Below are positions 1-13,800 of a stretch of 64,000 nt of DNA, piece after piece. This DNA comes from Pyxicephalus adspersus (Eukaryota; Chordata; Amphibia; Anura; Pyxicephalidae): assembly GCF_032062135.1 (NCBI RefSeq), contig NC_092862.1, positions 63,829,693 to 63,893,692 on the forward strand, read 5' to 3'. The translations under genes were made by a program, and so were the position numbers. The notes beneath the pieces are model-generated. The model was not told where the DNA came from. It was given only the letters and a program-made list of their open reading frames with translations, and ran no database searches. Numbering within the stretch: position 1 is the first letter of the stretch; every line of letters begins with the position of its first letter.

Positions 1-224
1 ATCATTAGAGACAGACAGCATGCTTTTAACAGACACCAAACACTAATATTACTAATAATTATTACTTAGACTCAAACTAACCAGAAAATGTGGTAAATTT
101 TAAGGAACTATTCAGATCTATCAATATGAATGGCAACCTAATACAAATGCATAGCAGAGCATCATAATGTAAGGTGTCTGTGCATTTAGTGGTCCGTAGG
201 TCCGAAAAGGTTGGCGACCACTGC
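1..224 (-). mobile_element. hAT-like element, terminal part, running off the left edge
   Basis: Read on the minus strand, a terminus begins CAGTGGTCGCCAACC near 224 and continues with CGGACCTACGGACCACTAAA. This is a typical Charlie/ZBED-type hAT end. The element would extend towards position 1 and beyond, so neither its other end nor a target duplication can be checked. No transposase frame is seen. The inner boundary is uncertain; only about 185-224 is diagnostic. Confidence 0.45.
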
Positions 225-2968
225 ATTGTAAGACATTTTGATGGTTCTTTGGCTTGCTTGGGCACTTCTATTTCTTCTGATTCTCTGTGTTGCCTGCTGT
301 CGATGATTAGTTGATGGGACAGATATGACATTGGACTTTTGAATAATGCCTGTTACATATGATGATTCATACCTGTTATATTTTAGGATATTACTGTAAA
401 TGATTGTCCTAACATGCCTATGCTGCTTTTTAACTTTAATAAAAAATGCTTTTAATATAATTAAGGAAGTTATACTGTACATTTAAATGATGGTTTTACG
501 CCAGTTGTTTTATTTTTTATTGTGTGGATATTGAATGGAGTGTTTTATTTTTTGTTATTCCAGTTCCTACTTAAGCCAAAATAAAAATAGTACAAAAAGT
601 ATATAAATACACCTGGTAGTATATCTATAGAGTAGTCTGTTTTAAAAGACCCTACATTTGTATAAAAGGTCAGTTGCCCTTTAGGCTACACATCTAAAAT
701 TATTTTAATAATCACTTTGCAGTAAATAGAAGATCTATCAGAAAACTTGTCATTGTTTTTTGTCTGATTTCCTGTCACTTAACGAATAAACATAACCACC
801 TACTATATACAAGTGTTCAGTCTGCACATTGCACAGACGGTTATTAGGCAAATTACCAGTTTGAAAGCTTGACAAACAACGCTCCATTACATCTCTTTAT
901 CTTTATCAAGGAAGAAAAAAGATCAATATGAAAAGATTTGGTTTCACTTTGCTTCAGCTACTGTAATTAGCTTAATTTCACAAGGTGCCTAGATGGGCAG
1001 GATTTTTTGGCATAGTGAATAGGACTAGTGATGGCAGAGAGGGTAGAACAAATTCTTCAGCATTTCCTTCAGCAAGGATTAGACACAACACTTTTCTTAA
1101 TGTTCATTCAGCAGCTGCAGTGCGTCGGGTGAATTGAAGGTTAAAGAACACTGAATCTGTATAATTATTATTTCTAATTACAAAACTGACTATATGGTGT
1201 TGCTACGTAGCATTTCTGAAATAAAAAGCAAATATACATGGTAAAGTATGCAATAAGATTTCGGCAATTTTTTTTCCGTAACCATATACATGTTTTCATG
1301 TAACCTTCTAAACCTAATATTATATATAAAATATTCAAACAAATAATCAGTTTTAAAGAAAACCTATTTGTCCATGCAAGTGGTTGCCCTGCATGCATTT
1401 GCAGTGCATTATTAAATTTCCTTAGCTCCTCTGCGGCTCCATTCAGCCATCCTGGTCAAAGAAAAGAAAGACATATAGCAAATAAATCTCCTGCTACCTT
1501 TTTGTGGTACTATTGGGCTAAACACCAAGCAATACTTCTACAATGTGAGTCAAAAGTGTTACATGCATCCTCATTTACCGCAACCCACTTCAATTCTAAA
1601 CCTCTACTAAAGTTCACTTTATTTTCCATCCAAAGCAGTGCATATTCAAAATTAATTTCTTCCTGCAGTTCCAATTAGCCAGCCAGGAAACTATAGAATG
1701 CATAAACCAGTGGGAAGAACCACAGCATAGCACTAAGGGATGGAATTTAACACACCTATAAGTGACTGGGACAAGCAGAGCAGTGGTGTTTAAAGACATT
1801 GACCACTAAAAAGTTAAGTATAGATGGTAATCTTTTACAGGTTAGGGTTAGTTTAGACGTGCCCTCTAGTTATAGGGTCACCTTACAATAAAAAAGCCGC
1901 TGCAGTGGCATCTAAGATTAAACACATAAACAAATATTTATTCCATTGTTGCTCTTCTGATGAATATAGAGATTCCACATTGCACTTAGGATTCTTGAAA
2001 TACTTTGGAACTGAAAAGCTACCATGTAGGTACTGAGATTCACATAACTCATAAAAGACAATGATCTTTGACAAGATGGCAAAGATGACAACGCCAAAGG
2101 GAGAATTGTACATTTTTTTATGTAAGGTAATAAATACCTGTATTGAAACAGTTTTCTAATTTCCTTTATTTTATTTTTTTAACTACAGAATGTTTTAATT
2201 GATTTTGCATTACAGTCAAAAATTTCCTATAGATTTCCCACACTAATATTATGGCTAGGAACATAATCCTTATAAAATTAAGTACCTGAAAAGGTTAAAC
2301 AGGTCAGTTTTACATTTTCATGGAGACCTGAACTGGCAGTGTGCTAGACTTTGATCTAAGATCTTAGATCTAAGGAGAACATTTCTTTGGTGTATAGATA
2401 GATGAAGATAAGCCTCTAACTGTCTGTCAACAAACCAGGAACACTGCTGTGACAAGTAAAGACTGTAAGCAACAAAACGGTTTGTTTATTATTAACGAAA
2501 TGCCACTCCACTTTCACATCTTATAAACAAAAAACACCACTAATATGCAACAAGTACTAGCCCAAAATGTAGTCTGTCCTCTTTTACCCTGATTGGCAAT
2601 AAGTCATTTCACTGAATGGTTGTTTTTGGTGTTGCTATTTGAGTTTGTGCCAACCATAAAACTGTGCTGAATAATGCGTATTTGGTTCAGTTCTGCTAGA
2701 TCTTTGTAGATGGTTGGACAAGATTTAGGTTTTAATTTGGGATTTTCCTATAACGCTGTCAGCTCTGCTCCCCTGATTGCACTTGCAGTTCCACACAGCC
2801 CCGAAAAATAAAAAATAACACATTTTCCCTCCATTGACATTATTGGTGTTCAAATTCACAAACAATCACCCAAACAATATCCCCCTATTCAATCAAAAAG
2901 CTGTTGAATCGCATAGTGAAATATTGGACCAACACTAATCACTACATCTATTGGTCAGTCTGTGGAGT
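225..2968. other. AT-rich intergenic stretch, no gene seen
   Basis: Short open frames only, none with family motifs, splice-flanked exons or codon bias. A perfect 18-bp palindrome GATCTAAGATCTTAGATC lies at 2353-2370. I see no RNA gene or complete mobile element. Confidence 0.6.
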
Positions 2969-2974
2969 AAGTGT

Positions 2975-3500
2975 GGACACATTTCTCACCGTCACTGTTC
3001 TGAACTCCTCAAACATCTGCAGAACATTTTGTGTGTGCAGTAAAGAAAGTTTGTACAGTTGTACAAGGGGAGTACATTTAGGAGTGCCTAGGTGACCTGT
3101 GGTTAACAACCTATTTCTATCACTGTTCTGAACCCCAAGAAGAAAATTGCATTACATTGCATGCTCATTTTTGCAGTGAAAACCTGTACAGGTGTATACA
3201 AGACGTTTTAGTCTAGGTCACATGGTATAATAAGAAACAATTTCTATCACCATTGTGAACCTCTCCTCCCAGAAAAAAATCCTTTAAATTTTGTGTGAGC
3301 TTTTTTTAGCAGGAAGAAGTTTTGTAGTTATACGTGGTGAGGGTTTCCTGTAACATGTAAAAAGCTATTTTTATGTGTATGTGCTAATTTTTGCAGTAAG
3401 AAAGTTATACAGTTGCACACATTCAACACAGGTGACACATTGTAAAAAAACATTTCTGTCTCCATTTCTCCATTCTAAACGTCCGCCTATTAAAAAAGCA
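2975..3500. repeat. Degenerate ~130-bp tandem repeat, about four units
   Basis: Two anchors recur in the same order. One is ATTTCT(A/C)-TCAC-(C/T)-TGAAC at 2981, 3113, 3240 and about 3452. The other is (T)TGCAGTAA-GAAAG followed by TACAGTTGTACA at about 3036, 3171, 3306 and 3391. The first three intervals are about 127-135 bases; the last is shorter, consistent with a ~45-base deletion in one unit. Copies are strongly diverged. An open frame across 2904-3095 is a by-product of the repeat and is not called a gene. Confidence 0.6.
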
Positions 3501-3739
3501 TTACACTTTGGTCAGTTACATTTTTTTTTGTCACAACCACTTTGTGCCGAAAAATAATTATTAATTAAGAAAAGTATTGTAGGTGCTAATGCAGTACAAG
3601 CATTGTCCAAAATCTTTCTCCAGCACAAGCAAGCTGTATTATGGCATCACAGACTTTTTGTGTTTGGTTTTTCTGTTCTTTTCAGCTTCAGCAATCCTAA
3701 GATGTTGCAAAGTGAATTGACCAGTACAAGTCAGTTCAA

Positions 3740-3975
3740 ACCACCTCCTCTTGTGAATCTTGTGTGTGCACAATGCTCGTTGTCCGTTGTCCTTGCGGAT
3801 TCACTGACGATGGATGAGGAACGATTGTAATGGAAGTTAAGTGGAGAGAGTGCGGCTCTGTCGCCCCCCCTCCATAGAGTAGAACGGTGCTGTATGTTCA
3901 TGCATCGTACAGTCATTTGTCGTTGGAAAGGATTGTGAAAGATTCTTTCCAATGACAATTACTTAGCCTACCCAC
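3740..3975 (+). mobile_element. Decayed foldback MITE fragment (TTAA-type family, same as 26.7 kb copy)
   Basis: Aligns by eye with the 3' two-thirds of the element at 26655-26982. Shared blocks are CGATGGATGAGGAACGAT, GGTGCTGTATGT-CA, TGCATCGTACAGTC and the terminal palindrome TCGTTGGAAAGGAT..TTTCCAATGACAATTA. The outermost terminal sequence (CGTACCCAGCTTAA in the other copy) is degraded to TTAGCCTACCC. Its 5' part is missing or unrecognisable. No coding capacity. Confidence 0.55.
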
Positions 3976-5173
3976 AAGAAAAGGACGGGCCAACGGGGAA
4001 AAAAGCAGAGTGTGTCAGTGTTTGCATTCTGTCCGAGTCATGCAAAAAGAAAGGCGCTCCATCATGGTGCTTGCTGTGAGTACAGGTAATAGGAGAATCG
4101 GAGCGATGAGAAGGAAGCGAAAAGTCTGCCATTCCTCCAAAGTAAATAGTAGCTTATCAGTGCAGTGTTGTTTTGATACTCTTTAAAAAATTTTTAAAAA
4201 TAAGTGTGATTTAAGCAACGTGCTGTGAATAACCACAGATGTTTGTAAGCTTTTTTTGGTGATAACTGTTAGTATGAGCACTGTGCGTCACTAGGCCAAA
4301 AGATGCAAAGATAAGAAGGAGGAAGTATATGAATTGTATGACAAAGGTGTGTATAACCTGTGACAGCATGTGATGAACTTCACAAAGAATGTGCTAATGA
4401 ACTGATTAATTGGCAGATTGCTGAGATGAGAAAAGGCACTTTGTAAGAGTACATGGTTCACATCAATGCTGTTCTTGGACACCAGGAAGTCTGTGCCTGG
4501 TGTGAAAGATATACATAATTAAACAGCATATTCTAAAAATGATTTCTATGTATTATGTATTAAATAATTTTTCCTCAAATAAAAAGTAATGGACATAGAG
4601 TTACTTTTCAGGACTTAATGCTATCACATCCAAAGTGATAATGTGGAAGCAGTAGGAGTTACTAAAATGCCCGAAATATATTAAAAGGCCAGAAATGTAT
4701 CATTAGAGCATCTGATACATCAAATGGGTGTTTTTGTATATCTTCTAGCTACATAACATTATTAGGTTGTTCTATTTTAGAAATGTTTGAAAGCAATGTG
4801 GCAAAATATGGATCACTCCTTTTAAACATTTGGCTGAATTCACTGGCAGTGATGTTGTGTTAACAGCTGCCCCTTGAGAAGGTGTTATATGTGATATCTC
4901 CCTTTGGCTGCCCCATAAAGAATTAATGGGGGATACTAGTACCAATCGCTGATGTTAGCTGTCACATGTGCAGTCGCTGGTCCATTTTGCCATAGCCGGG
5001 GGAATGCTTGGGCAGCTGGCAAGCTGTGGGGAGGTTGTAAGTAATATGAAAAAAGCTGGAATGATCCATTTAGGGATTAAATTCCCATAGGCTGGTAATA
5101 TATAGTTTATACATACAACACACACTTATGGTAGGTCAATACTTTTAACCAGCTGTCGTTCACACATCTAAAT
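3976..5173. other. Intergenic stretch, nothing recognised
   Basis: AT-rich sequence with a few short A/T runs. No gene, RNA gene or recognisable element. Confidence 0.55.
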
Positions 5174-5355
5174 CAGTGTTTCCCAAATATCATTCTGTGG
5201 AACCCTAGGGTTCCTGCAAAGGTTGCTAGGGGTTCTTAGAGCAATGTTCAATGCCCCTCGGACCAGTTTAGCTGACACCAATGATGTTTTTGGATATCTG
5301 TAAGGGTGATATTTTTTCTTTTGACTACTACTGTGGGTCAAAAAAGGCTGATCTA
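5174..5355 (+). mobile_element. hAT-type MITE fragment
   Basis: Begins with the hAT-like terminus CAGTGTTTCCCAA and then the characteristic block TGGAACCCTAGGGTTCC, GGTTGCTAGGGGTTCTT, TTTAGCTGACACCAATGAT and TATCTGTAAGGGTGATAT. I recognise this as a widespread amphibian non-autonomous hAT family. The far end is not clear and no matching 8-bp duplication was found, so the copy is probably truncated near 5355. Confidence 0.55.
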
Positions 5356-7021
5356 AAAAATTAGTGAATACACTATCTTTGTTTTGATTACAGGAAGTTA
5401 AAGATAAAAAAAAATACAAAATACTAAATTTCTACACCCCTTCCATAAAAATATACCAGTGTTTGTTTTACAAAAACAGTTCTATGAATATAGCCTTTGT
5501 TGGTTTCAAGGCCTGTATCACTGCCTCTATGCTCTAATACAGTTACAAACCACACATAGGGATGAGTGAACACTCTTGGGTTCAGTTTGTTGAAGAGGAA
5601 CTTGGAACCTTAGGTTTCTAAATAGGAATGCTGTCCAGTGACCCAAAAAGCAATTGGCAAAGTAAACAATAGACTGTAAGACATTTGTTACCACTTTGAA
5701 GTTTTCTATCTGCAAATGTCCACATTTGACAAACAAGGAGTAAATTGGACATCTAAGTCAGATAATGTTGCATAGTGCACTGTGCACTCATATTTAGCCT
5801 GCTATCATATTATCACCCTTTTCTTTTACACTTATTGCCTGCTGGGATAATTCTTTAGCATTGTTGGTATTATCCCATATATTGCCTGTAATATAACAGA
5901 TGCTTTTTTGTAGCATGACTAACTAGATATTCATTGGGGTATGTTTCTGACTGGACTAGTTCTGCTTTAGGATCTGGTGTCCCACGCGGTTAATTTGTAA
6001 TTTGCTTTAATTCCTTCACATAATTAAATGTGAATGCATGGCAAATGTACGACATATATAAATATTCTGTACATATTCATAAATTCGTGACCGACCACAA
6101 AACTCCAATGAGGACATCTGCTCCTATGACAACTCTGGGATGGAAAATGTGGTTTCCTCACATTTGCTGTTGCATCTTTAGTACAGGAAGTGAAGGGAAT
6201 TATCTTTGTGGGCACAGACAGCAATGAATAACCTGCTCTTGTTAAAACAAAACAACAAATGGCTTTACACACTTTATAATGAATACAGAGCTGAGTTATA
6301 CTGTGTCTTTTGTATCTGCCTAGAATTCAAATTTAAAATGTGTGGTTTCTCCATAGGCTCTATGGTTGGCCTAAGACTTAAAGCATGGCAACTCCTGGCA
6401 CCATATGGTGTCTTATTTGATGAGCACAAATAATTTTCTGTTCAGTCTAGACAGGCTAGAGTGCTTTAAGAAATATTAGATGCAATGTGTTTTAATATAT
6501 CTCACTAGTATAGTTCATACTGTGCACATTTATCAGCATCGTTCTTCATTTACCCTGCAAACATTGAGAAAAATCAGACTGTTTTTTTCTGAATTGCCAA
6601 AACTGCTCTATAATTACTCAACAGGATTGGGGACTTACTCATATGATTCATGAAACTGGTCTTTCGTAGTAATTACTGATCCAGTTGGCAAGTACATTTT
6701 TCTATGATTGCTGTTTTAAGTGCCAAGGCTATAAAGCTGGCAAAAAAATAGACCTCCTGCTGAGGCTGAAACATGTGCAGAGATTTCCCAACTGCTTGCT
6801 TAGTCCCATCACTGACTGTCACCTATACCCCAAGGCAAAATGTAACCATCTGAGGAACGGGCAGAATGCCACCCAAGCAGATGGCTTAAGAAGGAAGCAG
6901 ACTTCATGAATGTGTTTGAAGAGGCCAGGGATTACTTTCTGCATGTCCAAAGCATATTCTTGTGAGCAGCATGAGAGAATAAGAATGAACTTAAGTTTTC
7001 TTTTGTGAAAGTACAATATAC

Positions 7022-7052
<31 letters not shown>

Positions 7053-9465
7053 TCTATTTATATCTATTTATATTTACAGATATGATTATATATTGTATAT
7101 TTTACAGATATGATTATGTGTGAATGTGTTTGCAGTCAGTTTATTTAGAGCAGGGAATAAAGAGCAGGGAAGGATGTAAGTTTTCTTTTTTTTTTGAGGG
7201 GGGGGGGGCAGGACTTTATTCAGAAAAGAAGGGGGAGATAGTTATTTTGATGTTGTGCGTGAATATGGAAGTAAAGGAGGCACACAGGAGGAGAATTTAA
7301 AGGGGACCTAAAATTATGGAAAATGTGCCCAAAAAAGACAAAAAGGACAATTGGCTCAACACCGGTATTGCAGCTGATTCCCTTTTACTGTGATGCTTCG
7401 TTCTGCATTATGTTTCTTTGCTGCATTGTAAATGGTTTTGTTTTTTTTCATGTCAGAACTAGATCCCCTTGATGAGTGGTGGTCCAATGATTGGTGGAGG
7501 AATATTTAAAAAAGCAGCAGATGAGGTGCAGAAAGCATTGATCTGCTGAATGTACAAGGTAGATGCAGATACATGTTCCCGTAAATGACAGAACTAACAA
7601 ATATTCTCCAATTTGCTGCATATTATATTTATGTAAAATGCATAGAAATAAAACACATTGATATACTCCAGGGCTGAATACAACTCTTTCCCTAACTGTA
7701 AATAATATTTTAACATGCCAGCAGTTCCATCATCAAAGGAGGTGCAAGAAAACTATTTCACAAGAATAGATGAAATATCCATGATCAGCATTGTCACTTC
7801 CTTGCTGTAACGTCAACAACTTCTTCAAATGTTAAACAAATCAGCTCAAAAACACAAATGTGGTTTTGGTTGGATTGGTAGTCATCACTAAAATACAAAG
7901 GAACAAGTCATGCTGCAATACTGTATGCTGAAAAGTAAAGTCCTTCCTTGAAAGGTTACTTATGTTTGTTTCAACACATTCACCTACCTTTGATATTATT
8001 ATTCAGATTTGCACTATGGGAGGTTCAAAATGCAGAATGTAGAGTTGAAATAGGAATGTAAAGAGAAAGATTCTTCATTGTATACAAACGTTCCCATGTG
8101 GTGACAGAATGTGAAGAAAGAGAACAGTTAATATACAAGGAATGAATAAGCTCAGAAAACTGCTAGAGGACTCCTAGGCCTTCTGTAGCCGTGGTAGGTA
8201 AATTTGAGGGCAAATAATTTGTCTTTAAACCAACATATTAGCAGGCTACCAAAAGACTGGCAGGTTTTCAATCTTTTACTGGTTAAGCAGTGAAGGAATT
8301 TAATTGTCTGTTCTTTTTTTGGCAGCATCTTCATCTCAGACTGTTGTAATATTTTGTAGATAAAAGAGCCATAGGGGCTGAGTCTGGTTGAAACTCTGCC
8401 TAAAAAATGCGCTGGGGGTGTCTTGGGAGATTGCTGCCAATTTTTCATTAATTAAGGTTCCATTTAGTAAAATTCAGTATTTAGGACTTCCAGGAGATAG
8501 CTTTTGTTTGTTGCTGCAGAAAAGATAGAGATCAATGTATTATGGCTGGGAGGGATACATTGTATCATTCTCTTGAGCAATACTTATACTGGGTCTTTCT
8601 ACAAAACATTTAACTGATAAGATTATAGAATCACACTTTATTGGGTATAGAACCCAAATGTAAATTATATTTCTTTAGGGGGCATTCACTAAAAACAAAA
8701 ATAGTTACAACTAAATGATGAATAGGTGGACATGTATTTCACTATCTGAGCTTTTAACTTTTTTTAGGCCAATTATTAAACTTAAATTATGGCTTAAATC
8801 TTTCTCTCATTTAACCATATTTGTCATTTTAAAAGGCATCTTGAAGAAGTGTAATGAAAAATATAATAAGGGCATGAAATCTGCTGGACATGGTCCTTAT
8901 GAATTCCTTTTTTAGAAAAAAGGATGTGCCCGATTTGGTTAGATAAGTAATGTGGTGCCTAACTTGGATGTAACAATATATACAAAAATTGAGGCAGGCT
9001 AAATCTTATGAGTGGCCCGCTGCTGGAACTCCCTCTTCATTGAAATGAAGTAGCACGGCTACTAGAATTCCCAGCATTACTTGCATTTATAAAACAGTCC
9101 ATTCCGGGGCCACGCATAGGCAGACAGCCCGCTGGTCTATAGACGCAACTGATGCCGGGAATCATAGTAGTAATTTTATTTCAGCAGCGGGATAGCTGCA
9201 GTTCATATTTAGGATTCCTTTGGGGGCCAAAAAAAAGGACGTTGAGGGCCAGATTTGTCGTTTGTGTTCTGTGCCTGCATCCCCAATGCTCTGTATACCT
9301 CTTTGTTGGTGAGTATAAGCTGCCAGTTGCTACAATAAATAGGATGGGGTAACTGGATACCCATATCAGGTACTTTGTTGTATGTTAAAAGTAGAATATT
9401 TAAATTCACAGTGGATGACAGAGGCATGACTGCTGTATTGTTCCCTGTTTAACGTAAAGTGGTAA
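5356..9465. other. Intergenic stretch, simple repeats only
   Basis: No gene found. It holds a (TA)n run at about 7022-7052 and a T-run plus G-run near 7185-7208. The longest minus-strand open frame (8152-8448, 98 residues) has no recognisable motif and no splice context. Confidence 0.55.
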
Positions 9466-10880
9466 ATTTTGTCTGATCTTAATATCTCAAATGACCGAGG
9501 TGCATATTTATTCTATCCAATAAAATTTTAGCAAGTATTTTTTGTCAACGTAATAAAGAGATAATATTCTGTAGTTGGGGGAAAGTGTGTGTGTTTGAGG
9601 GGGGGTTTCTAGGATTATGCATTATTATTATATGAGTTTGTGGAGGGAAAGCAGATTTACTTTTGACATCACTAAACAAGTTGTCCATGTCCATGTCCAT
9701 GTATGTCCACAAAAGGGGAGAAAATCCATACGGTCCTTGATGTTTGTTAGGTATTAAAGATTTGATGGCATTTTCCACTTTACCTATATCTTCTTTCAAA
9801 GCGGAGTGAAATGATTTAGGTGTAAGGTGAGTGTAACATTATAGAAAGAATTTATTAGTGAGTGTTTGTATAGTGGTTTTGGTGCAGAAATTATTGACCA
9901 ATTTTATTTATAAAGTCTTCAGTCTCTAATTGTTGATACCTGTTTTTAGACATTTGGGTGGATTTTTAAACATTTAAGTTTGTTTGCCGACATGCTAATA
10001 AATTACTTTTAGTATAAAATTGTTGTCTGAAACATCAAAACTATCTTTTAGGTTTTTTTTCATTTAGAAAGAGATTTAATTCCTTTCTGATTTTTTTTCT
10101 AGGTTCCAGGTGTTATTTTATTAAGATTATATTCAAAACTTTGTAATTTGAGTTTAGATATGTGTAAAGTCAAGTTGTTTCTTTTATGAGCTGCATGTTG
10201 AATCAAATGACCAAGTATAACAGCCTTGAAGGCTTCCAACGTAGTGGTTACAGAGGTGGCTGGTATTTATAAGAAAGTTTTCTTCAGTTTTGGATTTTTG
10301 ATCATTATTGATTCATCAAAAGGCAGTAAGAATCAATTAGGGGCCACAAAAAGAAATTGGGTTGAACGGCAAGTGAGCTGCAATTGACTAGGATGACATT
10401 GGTGCTGATACAATGGTTGCAGAGGTTACATTGGTAGACATTTCTGATCACAAAGAAAAGATCTATACAGGATTGTATGGCATATGGTGTGGAACAGAGC
10501 GTATATTCTTGAATTAGTGAATGTAATGGTCTGCAGGTACCAACTTTGCTATGTTGGATGGTATTACAATAAAGGATTTGTAATTAGGGGTTGGAGTGGA
10601 GTAAACATTGGGAGAATTATCTAGTTCAAGGTTTAGTAATTTTGGATTGAAATTCTCATGCATAATTACCATACTTACCAGAATGACCTCAGCTTTATCC
10701 AGTTTAAAAAATCTCAAATAAATTCCATGACTGTAGGTTTGTCCCACAAATAGGCATTTGAAAACATTCTGGTATATCTGTTGTGCAAAAATACTTCTTG
10801 ATAAACAATGTTATCAGAAAGTGTTTTGGGACTAAAAAACGCCTTTTTCTTTTGTTGTAGAAAGTGAACAGGGGTAACTT
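9466..10880 (-). pseudogene. L1/Tx1-type LINE ORF2 relic (endonuclease end and reverse transcriptase start)
   Basis: Degenerate LINE sequence on the minus strand. From about 10747 to 10514 a frame carries an endonuclease-like piece with LNLELDNSPN, recalling the 'N..LD.S' region of L1 endonucleases. From about 10264 a frame reads ATSVTTTLEAFKAVILGHLI then HAAHKRNN, matching the linker helix region of L1/Tx1 ORF2 (W..LKA..RG.LI..AA..K). From 9799 to 9545 there is IENAIKSLIPNK-type sequence (here VENAIKSLIPNKHQGPYGFSP), the start of the reverse transcriptase domain; the normal G-P-D-G is changed to G-P-Y-G. Stops and frameshifts separate the blocks, so it is dead. The YADD catalytic region is not seen. 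Boundaries are approximate. Confidence 0.6.
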
Positions 10881-13800
10881 TCTGAAGTCCTATTGCTCTG
10901 CTCGGCTTCTCCTCTATAGGTACAGTAAATCATGGCACCCCAAAATCCCAAATTTGGCAGGATTGCCCTGTAAACCCAGAATAATCCAGCTATGCCACTC
11001 TAATTCGTATTTCCCTGTGATCAAACTTGCTACTCTCTCTAATTTCTTGCCACTTGTTTGGTCAACGCATCAAGAAGGGGGAGGACATACATTTCTACAT
11101 TGCAACTTGGGGAACTAGAAACTTTTTTTTTTCTCAAAGGTAGAAGGCATACTCAGGCTGATACTTGTGAGAAGTATGTAAAAGAACAAAGACTATCAGC
11201 ACTCCTGTTCTGACCACCTATCTGTGGTTGCTAGATCTTTTATACACTTTTATTCTGAGTAAACAGAATGGAAAACAGACTACTTTTATTTTTAATGGTA
11301 CTGGCCCATTTTATTGACTATTTGACCTTGAGGATAAATTGTATTGAAGTCTTTGGCAGCTCTCTTTATATTTACATATATGGCGTTTGTTAGTGATTCA
11401 CAATACCAGATCACTAAATGACCAACTGCTATGGAGGATGCAGGGGGTGCCTCCTGCTTACACCCCCTTTTTCCATAAAACAGAACAGGCTGCTCAGCAA
11501 TATCTGCCAGCCTGTCTGTACAGCATTCATTCATTGCTACACTTATTAAAAAAGACCACTAACAGTCATTCTGGGTGACAATTATTAGGCATCTGTATGG
11601 AGCTAAACTCTCAACAAATGTATGGGAAGGGAGAGAGCTGCATTGGGAAGCCCTGCCTTGTAATATATTCCAATCATTGCTTGTTCTCACATTTTATGGA
11701 GGACAAACAGTTCTCGGAGTGCTGCATTTTATGCAGACAAATCTTTCCCTCTGTTTCAGCTCATCTGTTTATTCAACCAGCAATCACTTTTACATGTCAG
11801 TCCTGACATATTTACTCAAACTGAGAAGGATACATCACCTCAATGTAGAACAAATTGACCTATCACTTGAAAACAACTAACATTTCCTTTATGCCTGGAA
11901 AATGATGGTACCTGTCTTGTTTATTCCCTTGCCCATGTAATTTATGTTTGGAATTACTTGAATACTGCTCAAATATGCAGGACAAATATTTATTTATTTA
12001 ACCATTACATATCTTACTATTATTTTGTGTTTGTCCTAAAATGTAATAAATCCAGCTAGTGTTTTGCAACATTTTATAAGTTACCAGTTTTATTTAAAGT
12101 GAATATATGTAATAAAATAGGATGCAGCATTTTCAGGATGCTGCATATTAGTTAGAATTGCATTTGTTTTATTGTGGAGGTTGTTGCTTATGCAATAATT
12201 TAAGTTTAAAGCTGTGTCTTACTAACAATTCACATATCGCTCTCTTCCTTCTAAATACAAATTTTTGCATTACTAAAAATAAATAAAACAAAACTAACTT
12301 TAAAAAACAAAATCTTTTATGATGTTTTCAGCATTTTTTGACTGGCATAAAATCTTATGTTTGTATTTGGAAATCCTTTTTTCTTAAGAATAGTCTGAGT
12401 GTTGGCATCAGTTGACATCAGTTGACTGACATAGGGGGAAAGACATTAGCACTCTAAAATCTACCTAATTAGGTGAAACTACACATTCACTTTCTATTTT
12501 ACTATTAACAAAAAGGGGTGTGCAGAGGTCAGTAATGTGAAACATAATGTTCATAAGTCTGACATAAGTAACCTTTTCTATACCTGTATTTCTATACCAG
12601 AGCTCGACAATGACAGCTGTCAAGCTGCTTGATTGGCTGACCAGTGACAGGTGCTCATTTGAGTTTCTGTCATAGTACAGAGCCAATCCAACAAGGGATT
12701 AGCCAAGGACAACTCAATCAACAATGAGGGCAGCTTGATTCTAACACCTTGTGGAATTGCTTTTATACAATGAAAGGAGCAGTACTCTTATCATTGTGAT
12801 GTTGATCCAATGCTGAATCAGTCCTGGAATGTCCTGTTTGTAGATAGCTGCATCCTGCAAAAGTAAAGATAGGTTAAAAAAGATTTATTTATTTCATTAT
12901 ATTGTGTATTTATTTCTAGGGCTTATTTAATTATTTCTGGAAAAGGGTAACATGTTTAAGAAACCTCTGTACTCAACCCCTGTACTCAATCACCAAAGTG
13001 AGGAGGAAGATTGCTCCCTGCCTACAGAACCCAACAAGACTGGGGTCACTTTGTGATTATCAAACCCCTTCCCCCGACTATGGCCCTTGCCACCAGTAAG
13101 GGCAAGTGGGGGTCTGGTTTTTGCCAAAAGAGAAAAACATCCTTGACATCCAAGTCAAGCCTGATGAAGGCTTGGGGCCACTATCCAGATTTCACCATCA
13201 AACAAGGGTCTGTTAGGGAAGGTTTCCTACCTGCCTTGGGATCAAATTGTCCGATCCAGCTCCCAGTGGCTGACATCTTGCCAGCTGCATAAATATTCAC
13301 ATGATATCACTGCACAGCAGTAAACGGACCACAACCTCACTTCCTGTGTGAACCTACGCCTCACAGAGAATTCTCCTTACCTCCTCACCTGCTAACAATG
13401 TTGTACCAAACAATAAGTGGGGGAAATATGCAATAGGGACAGAGACAAAAATAAAAATCCAAAAAAGAAGTTCTGGATGGCTGAAAAAAACTAGACTGGG
13501 GATTTAAACCTTATTCATTCTCCAAACTAGCTTTGGCTGAACAAAGACTAGACACAAGATCTATTACACTATTATCCCAAATCATAATGACAGGTGCCAC
13601 ACGGTAAGGCTTCATATTACTATAGTGCCCCATGAATTGAAGTTATGTCAGTGACGCAATGGGCTAACTTGCTAAAACAATGAAGACTATTCACTTTAAA
13701 CTGAGTGGTTACATATCCTAGCGAATAAGGTGAAGCTGTGCTTACAAAAAGTATCCATGAGCAATATGAATTTTAATGTAACTCAATGTACAGAAAAATT

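Noticed and set aside
1883..2113. 76-residue minus frame considered as an exon of the expected neighbour LY86
   Set aside because: The cysteine pattern and sequence do not match MD-1 proteins and splice sites are unconvincing.
7022..7052. TA runs (also near 17083, 19399, 49854) as possible origins or CRISPR-like arrays
   Set aside because: Plain microsatellites. No spaced direct repeats with unique spacers are present, and the genome is eukaryotic.
8152..8448. 98-residue minus frame as a possible exon
   Set aside because: No splice signals, motif or codon pattern supports it.
13011..13292. 93-residue plus frame in a GC-richer patch
   Set aside because: No recognisable domain and no flanking splice sites that would make it an exon.
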